A stretch of DNA of 64,000 bases from contig OZ026839.1 in NCBI GenBank assembly GCA_964023205.1, positions 14,414,386-14,478,385 on the forward strand, in the 5' to 3' direction. The position numbers and the translations under genes were made by a program. Under the pieces are notes generated by a model. It did no database searches, was not told the origin of the DNA, and saw nothing but the letters and a program-made list of their open reading frames with translations. The DNA is from Lutraria lutraria (taxonomy: Eukaryota; Mollusca; Bivalvia; Venerida; Mactridae). Below are positions 29,001-39,281 of the stretch, piece by piece; position 1 is the first letter of the stretch; each line of letters begins with the position of its first letter.

Positions 29001-32000
29001 GACATCCCAGGTCCTATCTTTGATTTAATTTCAAATTAGTCATTCAGTTACCATTAACTGGGTTTCATATTATTACCAGAAACCAAATTTTGTATATCTG
29101 TAAGTTCTACTCAGCTGTTGTGATAAATAGGACTGTATAGATTTAACAATATACAAATACAAAATAAATATATATAACTAGTACTCGATGAAATATTTGA
29201 AATACATATTTTATATGGCCGGCTCAGAAATGACCACAGCTGTCAAATGGGCAGTCAAAACAACAGATAAACATGAAGATTTTATTTATTTGTTTTTAAT
29301 ACATTTTCAGGGTAACTCTGTGACTGTGGCCATCAATCACGTATCTTTGGAAGAAGGTGCAGATGCCATGGAGAATGATGATATAAGACAACTTTTTGTT
29401 GAATACAAATTTCTGGGTATTGATCCACAGGAAACTGAGACACCTTTCTCTCTACCAAAACCAAAGCCATATCATAATATACAGTTTAATTTCAGCAAAA
29501 GTAAGTTTCATCTTTATGTTTTATGGCTTGAAAAATTGTCAGCTACCTTGAGGAACAAACCATTGATCATGTGTCCCAAGTATACGTTAAATAATGACAC
29601 TTTCGTATTTTTAACTGACTTGAGATGTGAACAATCTTCTCTCTATTGCAGTTACATTGTAGAAAGGATAACAAATGTATCAATTGTACATGTTATTCCT
29701 TGTTACTTCTATGATTGATAATGTTTTACCTCCTCTTTACAGCACTCTAACAGTGTACAAACAAAAGGATCTAAGCATTAATGGCATTTGATATGACTTG
29801 TAGAAATAAGTAGCACTGTGTTTATATAGAGATTTACTTATTTCAGCATTCCATGTTGATTTCGAAAACAATTATCAGAGAAGACAGTATCTTGCTAGTA
29901 TGCTGTTACCTACTGATCCTGATGATGGCAGGTTTGTATTGTATTTTATGACTTGTTGAATTATTATAATTACATGTTTTATTGAATGTCTGATAAGGAT
30001 AGCTAAGACTGCTGATCTAAGCTTTCGGTTGAAAACAAAGGCTTTGAGCTTGCATCTATCTGTCATTCTGACTGATCATGTCTCATTCAAGAACATATCT
30101 TTCTCCATGTATCTTTCATTCATTTTACATTGGGAAGTTGATTGCATAGTAGTGCTGGGTGGTGACCTTGGAGCACTGGTTACTTTCATCAAAATACAGC
30201 CAACTTAATCCTCTGAATGGACCACTCGGTACATAGTAATTGACAAAAATAGCCAAATTTAGTTGACATAATTTATGTATTATTGATATTATTGATAGGT
30301 AGTCTAGTAATTTCCGAATGTATTACCAGTATGTTAAACTTGAAGGACCACTGTGGTCAGGTGGTTTATGGTCTCTGACTAGTAATCACTAGTCCCTTCA
30401 CCACTGTGAGTTCTGTTCCCACCCTGGTCAGACAAATTAATGTGGGGGTTCTCTGTAGATTGCCCTTAAAGTAATACTAACAATCAATAGTGGTCAGTTT
30501 GAATATTTCATTTCAAAGTGATGGAATATTAGTGTGGAAATAATGTGTGTGATTGATGAAAACATGAATTATAATTGTATTATTTTCAGTTATGGTGAAT
30601 ATAATTCGTAAGTTGTACTTGATATCAATGAATAGATACTGATACAACTATAACTAATTCTGACTATGTCTTTTACTATAAATGTAATAATCTTAACAAT
30701 TAAAACTCTCATACAATGAACTGAAATCATACAATGTTGTGTTATACAAATGTAGTAAGGTTTTAATCCGTAAAAACAACTAGTAATTGCATGATCATAA
30801 TTATAATCTCTATAAAATCACAGGTGCTCGGCATACCATCTTATATATTACAGTACAGTATAACCTCTCCAGAGTGACCCTCTTGAGCAACAACGTCCTA
30901 TCAATAACAAGCATTTTTGCACAATTTTACTACAAAATTAACCTTCAGGGCAATAACCTCTCAACAATAATATAATTTTGCTGCTTCCAAAGGGAGCTTT
31001 AGTGAGATTATACTGTATATGTTTATATAGTATCATCATCACTTTTGTATAAGAGTTGTATATTTTGCGACCAACATCAGGTCTAAAACCAGGTGCGTCT
31101 TATACATAGGTGTAGAACTCTGTACAGGTAATATTAAAGATGATATGACAAGCACCTGTGCAGAAATTGCAATTTAATTGAAAACATGTGAAATGTGTTA
31201 AAATATAATATACTAATATAGGACTGATATTTAACTATCAATATTGTTTTTAAGAATGAAGCAGGCCATGTTTCTGCTTTATGTTCTCCTTCAAAGGAAA
31301 AATGAATTTCGATTCTTGAGTCACAACATAATCAAAAGATAACTTAAGGAAAAATATTAACATTAAGCTAGTTAATATGCATATCATCTTTGTTGTCTTG
31401 ATTTTTTATTTTCAACACTTTTACGACCATTTTGTGAAAGTATGTCTGATATACAAAGTTTTTTTATTAAAAATGATGTTATTCCAATTTTAAAAGTTAT
31501 ACTTATTCCAATTTTTAAAGTTGTACTATTTGCTGGAGCCCAACACTAAGTCTGATCAAAATTCTACTTTGAGTCACTAGATATATTTAATCTTTTTCAG
31601 AATACGATTCACCCTGGTTAGTGAACCTCCTGAGGATGATCAGGAAGGTGATTGTGAAGATGTCGGTGTAGCATTGGTCAGTGTTAGGGATATACTACTC
31701 AAGAGAAAAGATATTGTAGAAGAAGATGTTGACAGTAAGATGGATATTTCAATTGATCTTTTTCACTCATTAGGAAAACTTTTATCCAATACACACTAAG
31801 TCTTGTTTAATCATTGAAAGGTAATTAGCATGAAAGCAAAGATGTATGGTAGTTTGAGAAGATTTCTCCATTAGGTGAATTTTTTTCTCTTGTGAAAGGT
31901 TATCGATTCTTTATAATTTGAGAACTGTTGACAGAGTAATATTCTGTTACCGGTGATTGTTGACACGAAAAAAGAATGATTTCGATATTTTTTTTATATT

Positions 32001-32225
32001 TGGAAAAATGTCATCTTAGGTGTTCATTATGAAGTATGAAGTTACAGGGAGTGTGGCCTTTAAATAAAAACTATATGTATTTAACTAATATACAACTTTG
32101 TGAATGTTTCAGTTGTGGACATCAATGATGAGAGTGTTGTTGTTGGAAGTATGAATCTAACTGTACAAGTCCTAGCTGCTCTTGATTCTGTTGAAAAAGA
32201 AATGAAAGTTGAAGGAACATACTAA
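3436..32225 (+). CDS. RPGRIP1L: RPGRIP1L-like (nephrocystin-8) ciliary protein, whole gene, 36 coding exons
   Basis: Scaffold of the ciliary transition zone; the family binds RPGR and nephrocystin-4. I placed 36 coding exons whose lengths sum to 4269 nt (1422 aa plus stop), with every phase compatible. Order: coiled coils (about residues 25-570), two C2-type domains (583-925), an acidic, low-complexity linker (926-1249) and the C-terminal RPGR-interacting domain (1250-1422). Highly conserved stretches include [40 protein letters not shown] and SLPKPKP. The start is the ATG at 3436, followed by an acidic N-terminus ending VKDTNIGG as in vertebrate homologues. An acceptor-like TTTTTCAG ends at 3399, so 5' UTR exons probably lie upstream. 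Human RPGRIP1L is about 1315 aa; the extra length is in the linker. RPGRIP1 is the paralogous alternative, but the N-terminus and C2 region fit RPGRIP1L better. Confidence 0.95.
5273..5290. repeat. Poly-G run in intron 4
   Basis: Eighteen consecutive G. A similar run of 17 G lies in intron 16 (13834-13850). Such runs can form quadruplexes and are prone to assembly error. Confidence 0.9.
7780..7980 (+). repeat. SINE-like repeat in intron 9
   Basis: Contains CTAGTAATCACTAGCC, then TTGCTTGCAGAAGGTTGGTG, then CCAAATGACC near the end. The same motif order recurs, diverged, near 14040, 17975 and 19735, with the head alone near 30345, so this is a dispersed tRNA-headed SINE family. Confidence 0.5.
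8206..10089 (+). repeat. 63/72-bp minisatellite filling intron 10
   Basis: About 28 units, each with TGAAAGTTCTTTTATTGGAA. Spacing between copies is 63 bp, or 72 bp where nine extra bases (CCTTTAAAG or CCCTTAAAG) create the palindrome-like AAGCCTTTAAAGGCT. Units also differ at GATTGC/GCTTGC and AAAATATTA/AAAGTATTA/AAACTATTA. A block of five units (63+63+72+63+72 = 333 bp) occurs twice in a row from about 8374 to 9040, a higher-order repeat. It lies between exons 10 and 11 and should be spliced out. Confidence 0.95.
11000..11344. mobile_element. 345-bp MITE with TTAA target duplication (piggyBac type)
   Basis: The first 19 bases, AGGGGCATACCCTACAACT, are the exact reverse complement of 11326-11344. 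Direct TTAA copies flank it at 10996-10999 and 11345-11348. No coding potential. TTAA duplications are the signature of piggyBac-like transposases (Kolobok also uses TTAA), which would act in trans. It sits in intron 12 of RPGRIP1L. Confidence 0.88.
12149..12686 (+). other. GC-AG intron (intron 14 of RPGRIP1L)
   Basis: Exon 14 must end at AAG (12146-12148) to keep frame with exon 15, and the next bases are GCATGT. The nearest GT would put a stop in frame. The acceptor is TTACAG at 12681-12686. GC donors are a known minor class (about 1 percent) and usually have a strong AAG upstream, as here. Confidence 0.85.
12361..12647 (+). mobile_element. Truncated non-autonomous Helitron relative
   Basis: Shares AGTGTAGATGTGCAAGACAC, TTTTCATGC and CCAGAGTTA blocks with the element at 33811-34476. 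It ends with the same stem (GTCAC...GTGAC) followed by GCTGTAG instead of CTCTAG. The 5' part is replaced by a GGTCGGTC/(CCGT)n-rich segment. Confidence 0.6.
13590..13800 (-). repeat. Possible tRNA-headed SINE in intron 16
   Basis: Plus-strand CCAGGATTCAAACCTAGATA resembles the reverse complement of a tRNA B box with its T-stem. Only weak A-box similarity follows. Immediately downstream is a run of 17 G. Confidence 0.35.
14040..14255 (+). repeat. SINE-like repeat in intron 17
   Basis: Contains GAGGAAGCTGTCTAGCTTGC and CTTCCTCCACGTTAAAA, then a TTAAACTCCTGTGAAAATAA tail, matching motifs in the copies near 17975 and 19735. Confidence 0.5.
14346..14560 (+). repeat. About 108-bp tandem duplication
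   Basis: GTGAAATATTTATTTATAGT and the following AAAAAGTCTTCACAAG occur at about 14369 and again at about 14476, with high identity across roughly 100 bp including TTCTAATTTAT. A two-copy direct repeat in intron 17. Confidence 0.85.
14973..18835 (+). CDS. RPGRIP1L: RPGRIP1L exons 18-24: C2 domains
   Basis: Exons: 14973-15047, 15417-15610, 15923-15992, 16289-16513, 16973-17132, 17514-17668, 18611-18835. They encode residues 558-925. Exon 18 carries the family-typical [10 protein letters not shown]. Exons 19-21 form the first C2-type domain ([18 protein letters not shown] to [14 protein letters not shown]). Exons 22-24 form the second ([11 protein letters not shown] to [13 protein letters not shown], with the FDYNDHDT and FDDTDPEQ loops). 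In the human protein the C2 region binds nephrocystin-4 (family knowledge). The reading frame is intact throughout. Confidence 0.95.
17975..18170 (+). repeat. SINE-like repeat in intron 23
   Basis: Motifs GTGAGGAAGCTGTCCAG, CTTCCTCCAATGCTTAAG and a GTATTAAACACTTC tail match the family seen at 14040 and 19735. Confidence 0.5.
19217..28759 (+). CDS. RPGRIP1L: RPGRIP1L exons 25-32: acidic linker
   Basis: Exons: 19217-19396, 20185-20344, 23205-23255, 23790-24047, 25563-25619, 27950-27972, 28246-28309, 28581-28759. They encode residues 926-1249, low-complexity and rich in Glu, Ser and Pro. Exon 28 holds seven copies of a 7-residue SERGSIV-type repeat. Exons 27, 28 and 29 are each a multiple of three (51, 258, 57 nt) with phase 1 on both sides, so each could be skipped without a frameshift. 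Exons 29-31 rest on splice signals and phase continuity rather than homology and are less certain. Confidence 0.8.
19735..20165 (+). repeat. SINE-like repeat in intron 25
   Basis: Begins with a tRNA-like head (GTCTCTGGCTAGTAATCA) and ends with AAGCTGTCCAGCTAGCTTA, GTCACCAAATGGCC and AAAAGCCCCTGTGAAAAA. Between them is a stretch of diverged CTGTCAGA repeats (19860-19940). Confidence 0.5.
20508..21790 (+). mobile_element. Helitron-like (HINE-type) element, copy 1, ~142-bp repeat core
   Basis: The 5' end TTAGCTCAC forms a stem with GTGAGCT (20511-20533). The 3' end reads GTGAGCGATATAGGGCCATC then TTGGCCCTCTTG, with a GGGCCA/TGGCCC hairpin. Between them are about seven diverged units of ~142 bp containing GGTCAAAAACTAGGTCAC and GGATCTTCACNAAAC. 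The same ends flank the elements at 52579-53437 and 59393-60650, although their cores differ. No coding capacity; internal ORFs are by-products of the array. Confidence 0.75.
23836..23976 (+). repeat. 21-bp coding minisatellite in RPGRIP1L exon 28
   Basis: Seven near-identical 21-bp units of GTCTCAGAACGAGGCTCAAT plus one base, translated as SERGSIV repeats. Variation is mostly silent (ATT/ATA), with one CGA-to-AGA change that still encodes Arg. The reverse strand is also open, but that is a shadow. Confidence 0.95.
24048..25562 (+). other. Intron 28 of RPGRIP1L, no further features
   Basis: AT-rich sequence with several short T-rich ORFs. I see no conserved coding segment, transposon ends or RNA gene. 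The donor is GTATTA at 24048; the acceptor ends at 25562. Confidence 0.6.
25620..27949 (+). other. Intron 29 of RPGRIP1L
   Basis: Mostly unannotatable AT-rich sequence. It contains a strong imperfect hairpin at 25801-25875 and, at 26060-26600, diverged repeats built on GACCCTTA/GATCCTTA and AAAATATGC motifs about 60-100 bases apart. No exon-like conserved segment was found. Confidence 0.55.
25801..25875. repeat. Imperfect inverted repeat (hairpin)
   Basis: The left arm contains CGCAACACTGTCGTAACT and the right arm AGTTACGACACTGTTGTGCT. Arms of about 28 bp surround an 18-bp loop. It could be a small foldback element; no target duplication is evident. Confidence 0.75.
29311..32225 (+). CDS. 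RPGRIP1L: RPGRIP1L exons 33-36: RPGR-interacting domain
   Basis: Exons: 29311-29500, 29847-29931, 31601-31734, 32113-32225 (stop 32223-32225). They encode residues 1250-1422. Conserved features include [32 protein letters not shown] and CEDVGVALV, the typical C-terminal fold of RPGRIP1/RPGRIP1L that binds RPGR in vertebrates. A possible 18-nt microexon at 30590-30607 would insert six residues before IRFTL. Confidence 0.93.
30345..30470 (+). repeat. SINE-like repeat head in intron 34
   Basis: GTGGTTTATGGTCTCTGACTAG then CACTGTGAGTTCTGTTCCCACC resembles a tRNA A-box to B-box layout and matches the head of the copy at 19735. The 3' body is missing. Confidence 0.5.
30590..30607 (+). CDS. RPGRIP1L: Candidate 18-nt microexon of RPGRIP1L
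   Basis: A good acceptor (TATTTTCAG, ending 30589) and a consensus donor (GTAAGT, from 30608) bracket 18 bases that are frame-neutral between exon 34 (ends phase 2) and exon 35. Inclusion changes the junction residue and adds YGEYN and a Ser before IRFTL. Whether it is used is inference; the protein reads through without it. Confidence 0.5.
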
Positions 32226-33625
32226 AGAAGTCCTCAGAGCATTCTCGTCATATCGTCAGAACATTCTCTATGTTTTATTAGATCATTCTTAAAATGAAGG
32301 ATATCAAAATGACACTCGGACATCAATTATTCTGCAGATTAATATCTACTGTCATCCAGTGCCAGGATATACCTTGATATTGAATCATGAATGACTCGCA
32401 TACCTTAATTCTAAATAATATTCTAGCATGAGCTTTTTCCTGAAAATAGCCCAATACACCTTGAGTAGGTGCAACATATGTACATCAGGACTTTTTATCC
32501 TAGAATTTAATTAGCTACTGAAAGCTATGTATTGTTAGGAAGTCATACTTGAACTGAGTAAGCTGGGATCACTCTGTGATAGAGGTAGAGTGTACAGTAA
32601 TGACAAGTGTTTCAGTATCAGATTAAAATTAGTATAGAATATTGAATCTTATTGGTAGACACCAGTTGATTGATAATAGTTTCCAAGCAATGAAGAATTA
32701 CATAAATACATGTTACCATATTAGTTCAAGATCTAGGTAAAAAATGTTTTTTGCAGATCAAGGTAAAATGTAAAATGTTTTTTGCGACTTTGTATTATTT
32801 TTTTCATGTCCTTCACCGACTCTTCCGTCCTTTATGTGTATTTTAAAATGAATATTTATGAATTATATTTATACATGTGTACATAATTATATCAAGTGTT
32901 ATTAAGGCACTTTATTTGTCTGTGATAATTAATTTCACATTTAACAGTAGTCTTAAGAGGTTTTAGTCATTGTTTTAAAAAGCAATGAATTATTTACGTT
33001 TTTAAAAGTTTGCAACCTAGTGTGACCGATGATTTTAGTTCATACCGGAATGTATGTTGTAAAATCTGAAGCCAGTAAGTCAAGAGAAAGTCTTTTTGAT
33101 TCTGAGCTGTCTTTAAATGGACAAATAGAAATTGTGCAGATTTTGTTGGTTCAGAATCTCAAATTTACTGAAATGATCAACACATGGTCTCTGCTTTATT
33201 TAGTTGATATGTTTAAATTTTAACCTTTTGTTTTATCACAGCTATTTTTTTAAATTTTAATCTGATATTTAATTCAGTCTCATTTTAATTATCATCATTT
33301 AAGCATTTAGCAGTGTGTTACCAATGTTTTGGAAACTGATTGTCCAAATTCTGTTATTTTAACCAAACACCTTAGTTTTACCATTTTCTCATTGTACTAA
33401 ACAAGTTTTGGGAAACTCAGATCTGTTAAAATTTAAGTCAGTGTTGTGATTATGTTCTCTGGCTTTCTAGGGTTTATTAAAAAGCTGTAGACAAAATTAT
33501 TAGATTGACTTACCATATCTAGATTACTTGGATTGCTGATCACGTTGTGATAATGATTAGCATTGATTTTGAAATTTTTATATATATACATGTATGTAGG
33601 TAATAAATTATTGAAAACAATATTA
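32226..33625 (+). other. RPGRIP1L 3' UTR and possible polyadenylation site
   Basis: After the stop at 32223-32225 the sequence is AT-rich without coding signal. An AATAAA at 33602-33607 is a candidate polyadenylation signal. Earlier weaker variants may also be used, so the 3' end is uncertain. Confidence 0.4.
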
Positions 33626-33810
33626 TATTTTATTGTCTAATTGAGTTTAAGCTCAGTCAAATATCACATATTTACAGGATCAGTTAGGAGCAATGAAAAA
33701 ATGGTCACAGTAACACCTTGTTAAAAAAATTAAAAATACTGCCTGATATAATTACCCGACTCATAGCTCATCTAGTATATACAGTTATAATACACATACA
33801 AACAATTATA

Positions 33811-34476
33811 TCTCCACAAATGAAGTTTGAGAGGAGATATATTGGAGTCACTCAGTCATTGGTCAGGCAGTCTGCATACTACTTCACAAGTTAGTGGAGA
33901 AATACATATATGTCATCACCATGAAATGTAGATGAGCAAGACACAATTTTCATGCTCAGTGATCAATACATTTCAGAGTTATGTGCCCTTGAACTTGGCC
34001 ATGTAGTGTACAATGGCATTCTTAGCTCATGAATGTTCATGGAGCAAACTGCTTCCACATATTTCAAAGGATTAAACTGAAACTTGACATATATTATCAA
34101 TAGAAAGTGTAGATGTGCAAGACACAATTTTCATGTGATCCACTCATTCCAGAGTTATGTGCCCTTGAAATTAGACATATAGTGGACAGAGGCATCATTG
34201 GTTATGTGGAGCAACTTCAGGAATTGCATTGAAGCTTTGAACATGTTATCCTTATTAAGTGTAGATCTGCAAAACACTATGTTCATGTCCAGTGATCCAC
34301 ACCAAACTCCTGACACAGTTTTATGTCATGCTTTGCTACTGTAAGTATTTATCAAGGGAAGTAACCACTGCAGATTCCAGTTATGTGCCGTTAACATAGT
34401 CATATAGTGTACTATCGCATTCTTAGTATCAAAGCAGCAGTGGGGGTATCAAGTCACTTCTGTGACAAAACTCTAG
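33811..34476 (+). mobile_element. Non-autonomous Helitron with canonical ends
   Basis: Starts TCTCC directly after an A. Ends with the stem GTCAC-TTCT-GTGAC, a short spacer and CTCTAG, followed by T. This is the classic Helitron layout: 5'-TC, 3' hairpin then CTAG, inserted between A and T without target duplication. The 666-bp interior has diverged internal repeats (AGTGTAGAT-TGCAA-ACAC about every 120-180 bp) and no ORF. It lies between the convergent 3' ends of RPGRIP1L and CCNDBP1. Confidence 0.85.
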
Positions 34477-34581
34477 TTAGATTTGAAAATGCATGTAAAT
34501 TATTCAATTTATTGTAAATGATTATGTTTCCAGATTTTTAAAAAAAAGAAACAAATTTCCAAGAACAGCATTTGTGAAGTC

Positions 34582-34587
34582 TTTTTA
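34582..34587 (-). terminator. Candidate polyadenylation signal of CCNDBP1
   Basis: TTTATT on the plus strand is AATAAA on the minus strand, 259 bases past the stop codon of the CCNDBP1-like gene. Confidence 0.5.
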
Positions 34588-34845
34588 TTCATAAATGCAT
34601 GAACCACAATGTCAGCTACACTTCTATGGACAGAACTAAACCTGTTCCAGACCTTTAAACAAACCTCTCCAATATCAAGGACACCTCATTATAAGGTCTA
34701 AATTAAAAGGTGGATCTAAGTAACATAAGTTTATGGTAATATATAAATGAAAATATAATTACCTTGTGCAGTAATAACCAACTCTAGAAGGGGTTAGATA
34801 TTTTATTACTTATATTTTATATAAAACTCGGAATCAAAGAAAAAA

Positions 34846-37800
34846 TCATGTTGGAGGCATCAAACTGTTCAGTTTAGATAGATTGTGTGTATTTGCTTTA
34901 ATGAGGAAATTCAACCATTTCTTGTCATCTTCATTGGTAACATGACTGTGTCTGAGAATAAAAGAAATGTAAATTTTAATCAGTTAATGTATAAGCTTAA
35001 TAAAAAGACATCTTGCTTATGTCTAAGATCTATGATTGTATCAAAGACAGAGCATAGGGGACAGATTGTATCTATATAGACTATAAGTCCAAATATAGTC
35101 TAGTATGGATCCTTGGTGGTAATGTTATATGCATACCAGAACGAAGACGATTTGTAAAGTGGCTATGGATCAATGATAAAATAAAAATAATAAATTTTAC
35201 AAAAACTGAAAAAGTTTTGTAGTTGAGGTGATTCAAACTGCCTTGAGCAACTATCAATTTACCTTAAGATGAGAAATTTTGAACCACCGGCAATTTTGAG
35301 ACTAAAATTTGGCCAAATGCAAAATGACTGCAGTTCTATGCAATATAATACAGCATAAACAAAAATTGTTTGTCTCAGGTTGCCTGACCTACCCTAATAT
35401 TTCCCTGCAATCCTAGACCATTTATTTGGTCCAGAGGATTGGTACATCTTTTTTCTCACTTTTAGCTTTCCACATACTTCCAAGAGCAAACATAAAAAAG
35501 CCCTAACCTACGTTCGCTACTTTTATTTGTTTCAAGTTTCAAGTTTATTGGTATTATCGGCATATAATGCCTCTGACCATTTACAATTTATATACATGTC
35601 AAGATGGTCAAGACAACAGTTTTTTTTTGTTTTTTTTTAAACAAATAGTATAAATAAAAAAAACATAATGCTTATATACATACTTCTCAATTAATACAAT
35701 ATACATACATTTGCATATTTCAAAATTTTAAATAAACAAAATCAATGCAAGCACACATATTTGAAAGAATAAAATATAATATCCCCCCCCCCCCCCCAAT
35801 AGAATTAAGTAACATTTAATCAAGAAACAGTTAACACAAATGATAATAAAGAAGCAGTGTAAACAATATCCATGATTAACTGAGCAGTATTAAGTAATTC
35901 TAATTTCTCTAATCTTATTTAGCATGTAATCAGAAACAAACAATGTTTAGGTCTTTTTAGAATGACAGTCTATATGACTGTATTTCAAGAAAAAAAGCTC
36001 TTCGGTAGACAAGAATATTTCCCTCTAACAAAGCGAATTAATAAATTGATTTTTATTGATTGCATTGACAATGCATTTGTGGAAGTGTTTACCTACCTTA
36101 AAAAAGCAATCAATTCCTGGTTAGCTTTGGAAACTTCAGTTGCCTTAAAATTAAACAAGAGAAATACTTAGTCACATTATGATAAAGTTAAATTGTACAA
36201 TATAAGGGCAAGCCAAAAAGAACCAGCTATATATACATAATAATACTTCCTTCTGTAATGTACATAATTATTTTATGTTTTTACCAAATCAAACTGAGTC
36301 ATACTTTTGACACGTTTTTTCATAATAAAGGGATGTTGAGATAGCTTGATCAGTGAATTATAGCTGTTACCATAGTACCAGTAGTGTATGTGTGAATTAA
36401 TCCAATATATTCATTATGAAGAGGGTAGAAATATTAATACTTGTACAGTATGAAAAATGTGTTTTGGCATAATGGATGAAAAGTTAAGATGTATGTATAC
36501 CTGTTTATGTACAACATTGGTATTTAGAGGGGGGTAGACACAGGAAGCCAATTCATCGACCACAGGACTCAATCTCTCAACACGATCAGCCAAGTCATCT
36601 AGCTGTGAAATGTTTTCCTCAGAGACACAATTTCCATTTGTATTAACAGCTGATCTTGTCTTTTTTAACAATGACTTAGAACACTTGATCAAACCTATAC
36701 AATACTGTATGGCACTTTTATCTGATTCAGTCCATTTTTGATCATTTCCAGCCTCTGTGCTTGAGATTCCGAGGAACTCATCTAACCCATCTTCATCTTC
36801 TTCACAGTCCATTGCCTTAATGAAAGAATGAACTAAGATATAATATGTCAAATTACCTTAAGAAGTGGAAAACATCTCACAAATAGACAATCACACAAAT
36901 AGAAAACCCACATTTATACAAAAAGGTACATTTTCCAATTGCTTGGTGTGAAAGAATCATATTCCACAACACAATTTTGAGAACAAAAAATGAAAAAGAA
37001 ACTACCTCATTCAATTCTGAAAGTGCATCATCTACCATTGGTACATTACTATCCAATACTGACAGAACAGCCGACTTATTGTCTGAAATAAAAAATAACA
37101 TTCTAGAAATGCTTTACTATGGTAGTTACTAGTTAGCAGAAATTTAGAGAAAACATTAATGGCAAGATGGATAATAAGGTATTTAAATACTCAAGTACCC
37201 ACACACAGTCATGTGTAAGGTGAGACATGGATCAGTCAGTAGACGCACAAAAACAAATCCTTGGATGATGACATACACACGTTCTGAGGTTTATAGCAAT
37301 AACTTAGAATAAAACATAATTATGTACCTTGTGGTAGCTTTAAAAAGCTATCACTTTCCTCCCAAACAATTCCTGTGCTCTGGAATCTTTCACTGCAACT
37401 TATGAAATAACAATTAATGAATACTACAAAATACAATGCAATAAATCTACTTAATTAATTTAAATTAATAGATTACACAAGTTAATAGGTAAAACATGTT
37501 TTTGTAGTTTTTTTACAAAAATGAATTTATGAACAACTTTTCACTGTTCATGAGATAAACTGCGTAATTTTGTCCTACAACATGAAACGACAAGTCTCGT
37601 GAACTTATTTATAATTTGTTAACTATACTTACCCAGAACTGTATATTTTAATTGCTTCAGCAAGGTTTTTAATTCCTTCCACCAATGCTTTAACTGACAC
37701 TTTTATCTGTTTCCTTAGAGTGATACCTACAACAATGATGAAAATATAATTATAGTACAATACTGAAAAATATCTAAATTGGTAAAACATGAAGAAAGAC

Positions 37801-39281
37801 AAAAAAGAAGTTATTGGCTCAAATCACATTTTTGGTAAGTTGAGCCAACTAACTTCTTTTTTTGCCTTTCTTTATGTTAAGATATTTTTAAGCAAATCTG
37901 GTAGGACTAAAATATTATTAAGCAGTAAATAGTTGATATATCAATGATGAAGAAAACAATGTCTTACCAGCTGCCTTAGGAAGATTGTTGTATACATGAG
38001 CGAGAGATAGAATTGATCTTTCCACAGATGCTACTAGACTTTCACATTCTATGTTAGATGGTGCTGGTGGTCGGGAATAAGCTATTGACAATTTTGTCGC
38101 TTCATGGGAAACAGAGCGAAATACATCACCTGAAAGATAGAACAAGATTTGCCAAAGAATTAAAAAATTCAAGTATAAATCCAAGTAAAATTGGGTTGGA
38201 TTAAATTTAACAGCTAGACTGCATGGTGATTGACCATTTATCATCATAAATAAGAGGCATACATAATATTAGAAATCTACATCCTTACAAAGTCTATTAA
38301 ATTTTTAAAGAATCTATAAAATGTATTTTAATCAATCGGTTTACCCAATTTTTTCCAATAAGCCTTGTAATTGAAATCTTCAGGGACAGTTGATTTTCCT
38401 TCTCCATCTGAATAAATACAAGTCAGTTCAGATAACAGACAAATAAAAGAAAACTGTCATGTGATCAAACTTTTAGACTTAAAATTTCCTCGTTTACATG
38501 AATTTTATTCACCTGAGTTCAGGGGCGGCAAATCCAATTGTCTGTATTGCCCAGGTTGTCTGACAAGTGAACATTTCTAGAATATGCTGTATAAATACCT
38601 TACAGACAAGTTAGTTCAGGCAAAATGGATAAGTAATTCAAAATCAGATTTTGCCGGCCCTGCATAGGTCTGTAGCTTTCAGAAGTTGATTTGAAGTTGA
38701 ACAGACTGGAGTCACTTGACATATTGAAACAAACACAAGGAACCAGGTAGTTGTATTTAATACAACTACCTGAAGGAACCTAGCACCAATGATCAATACC
38801 ACAGGGGCTAGTATATATTTAGGATGGGGTATAGAAATAATAGATGTTGTACAGTGGTTAATTTGTATCCAAAAAATAAAATGGCCTCACAAAACAAAAA
38901 CACACACATTTCCCATCAATATTCAATCTTGATAATTGTGATTTTGGTCCAACCACATAGACATTTGAGACACAAATACACTATTTGACACCACCTCAAA
39001 TGAGTCAACAACGTACAAGCTCCATAATTACAAAGTAGAGACCCTGATACGTATTATCCATTCATACAAGACAGTTGAAGACTCATGACATGAGACGAGT
39101 AGGCCGTTAATTGCACATTTTTTTTTATAAAAACAGGTTAGATCTCCCACTTAAACGAACGCAATTAACAGCACAGTCTAATACAGCAGTATAAAGGAGT
39201 GAGACAAATAATGATTAAAATAAAACCTTGAATTTGGTCAATGACAACGGTTAGATTCCCGATAAATGTTTCCCAAACCAT
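34846..39281 (-). CDS. CCNDBP1: CCNDBP1 (GCIP)-like cyclin-D-binding protein, nine exons
   Basis: Nuclear and cytoplasmic helical protein that in vertebrates binds cyclin D and restrains cell-cycle entry (family knowledge). Exons in transcript order: 39281-39227, 38407-38345, 38129-37968, 37726-37633, 37392-37328, 37082-37006, 36815-36501, 36143-36097, 34951-34846 (stop 34848-34846). All phases join, for 984 nt or 327 aa; human is about 360. Diagnostic stretches are VSHEATKLS, GITLRKQ, DNKSAVLSVL, the block ISQLDDLADRVERLSPVVDEL with YPPLN after it, and SHVTNEDDKKW. The start ATG gives MVWETFIGNLTVVIDQIQ. The 47-nt exon at 36097-36143 is weakest: about seven residues seem missing between it and the last exon, so another small frame-neutral exon may exist. 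Confidence 0.9.
34952..36096 (-). other. Last intron of CCNDBP1
   Basis: Contains a C15 run near 35775, T-rich and A-rich tracts and CAAGTTTATTGGTATTATCGG (35539-35559), which looks like part of a dispersed repeat. The plus-strand ORF at 35962-36171 overlaps the small exon on the other strand and is probably chance. Confidence 0.5.
38520..38662. mobile_element. Possible small MITE in CCNDBP1 intron 1
   Basis: CAGGGGCGGCAAATC at the left and GATTTTGCCGGCCCTG at the right are imperfect inverted repeats about 143 bp apart. No convincing target duplication flanks them, so this is tentative. Confidence 0.35.

Noticed and set aside
29501..29718. Extension of the RPGRIP1L exon 33 ORF to 29718
   Set aside because: A consensus donor GTAAGT starts at 29501 and the next exon continues the conserved domain; the extension is intronic.
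35962..36171. Plus-strand ORF of 69 codons
   Set aside because: It overlaps the small CCNDBP1 exon on the other strand and has no recognisable similarity or context.
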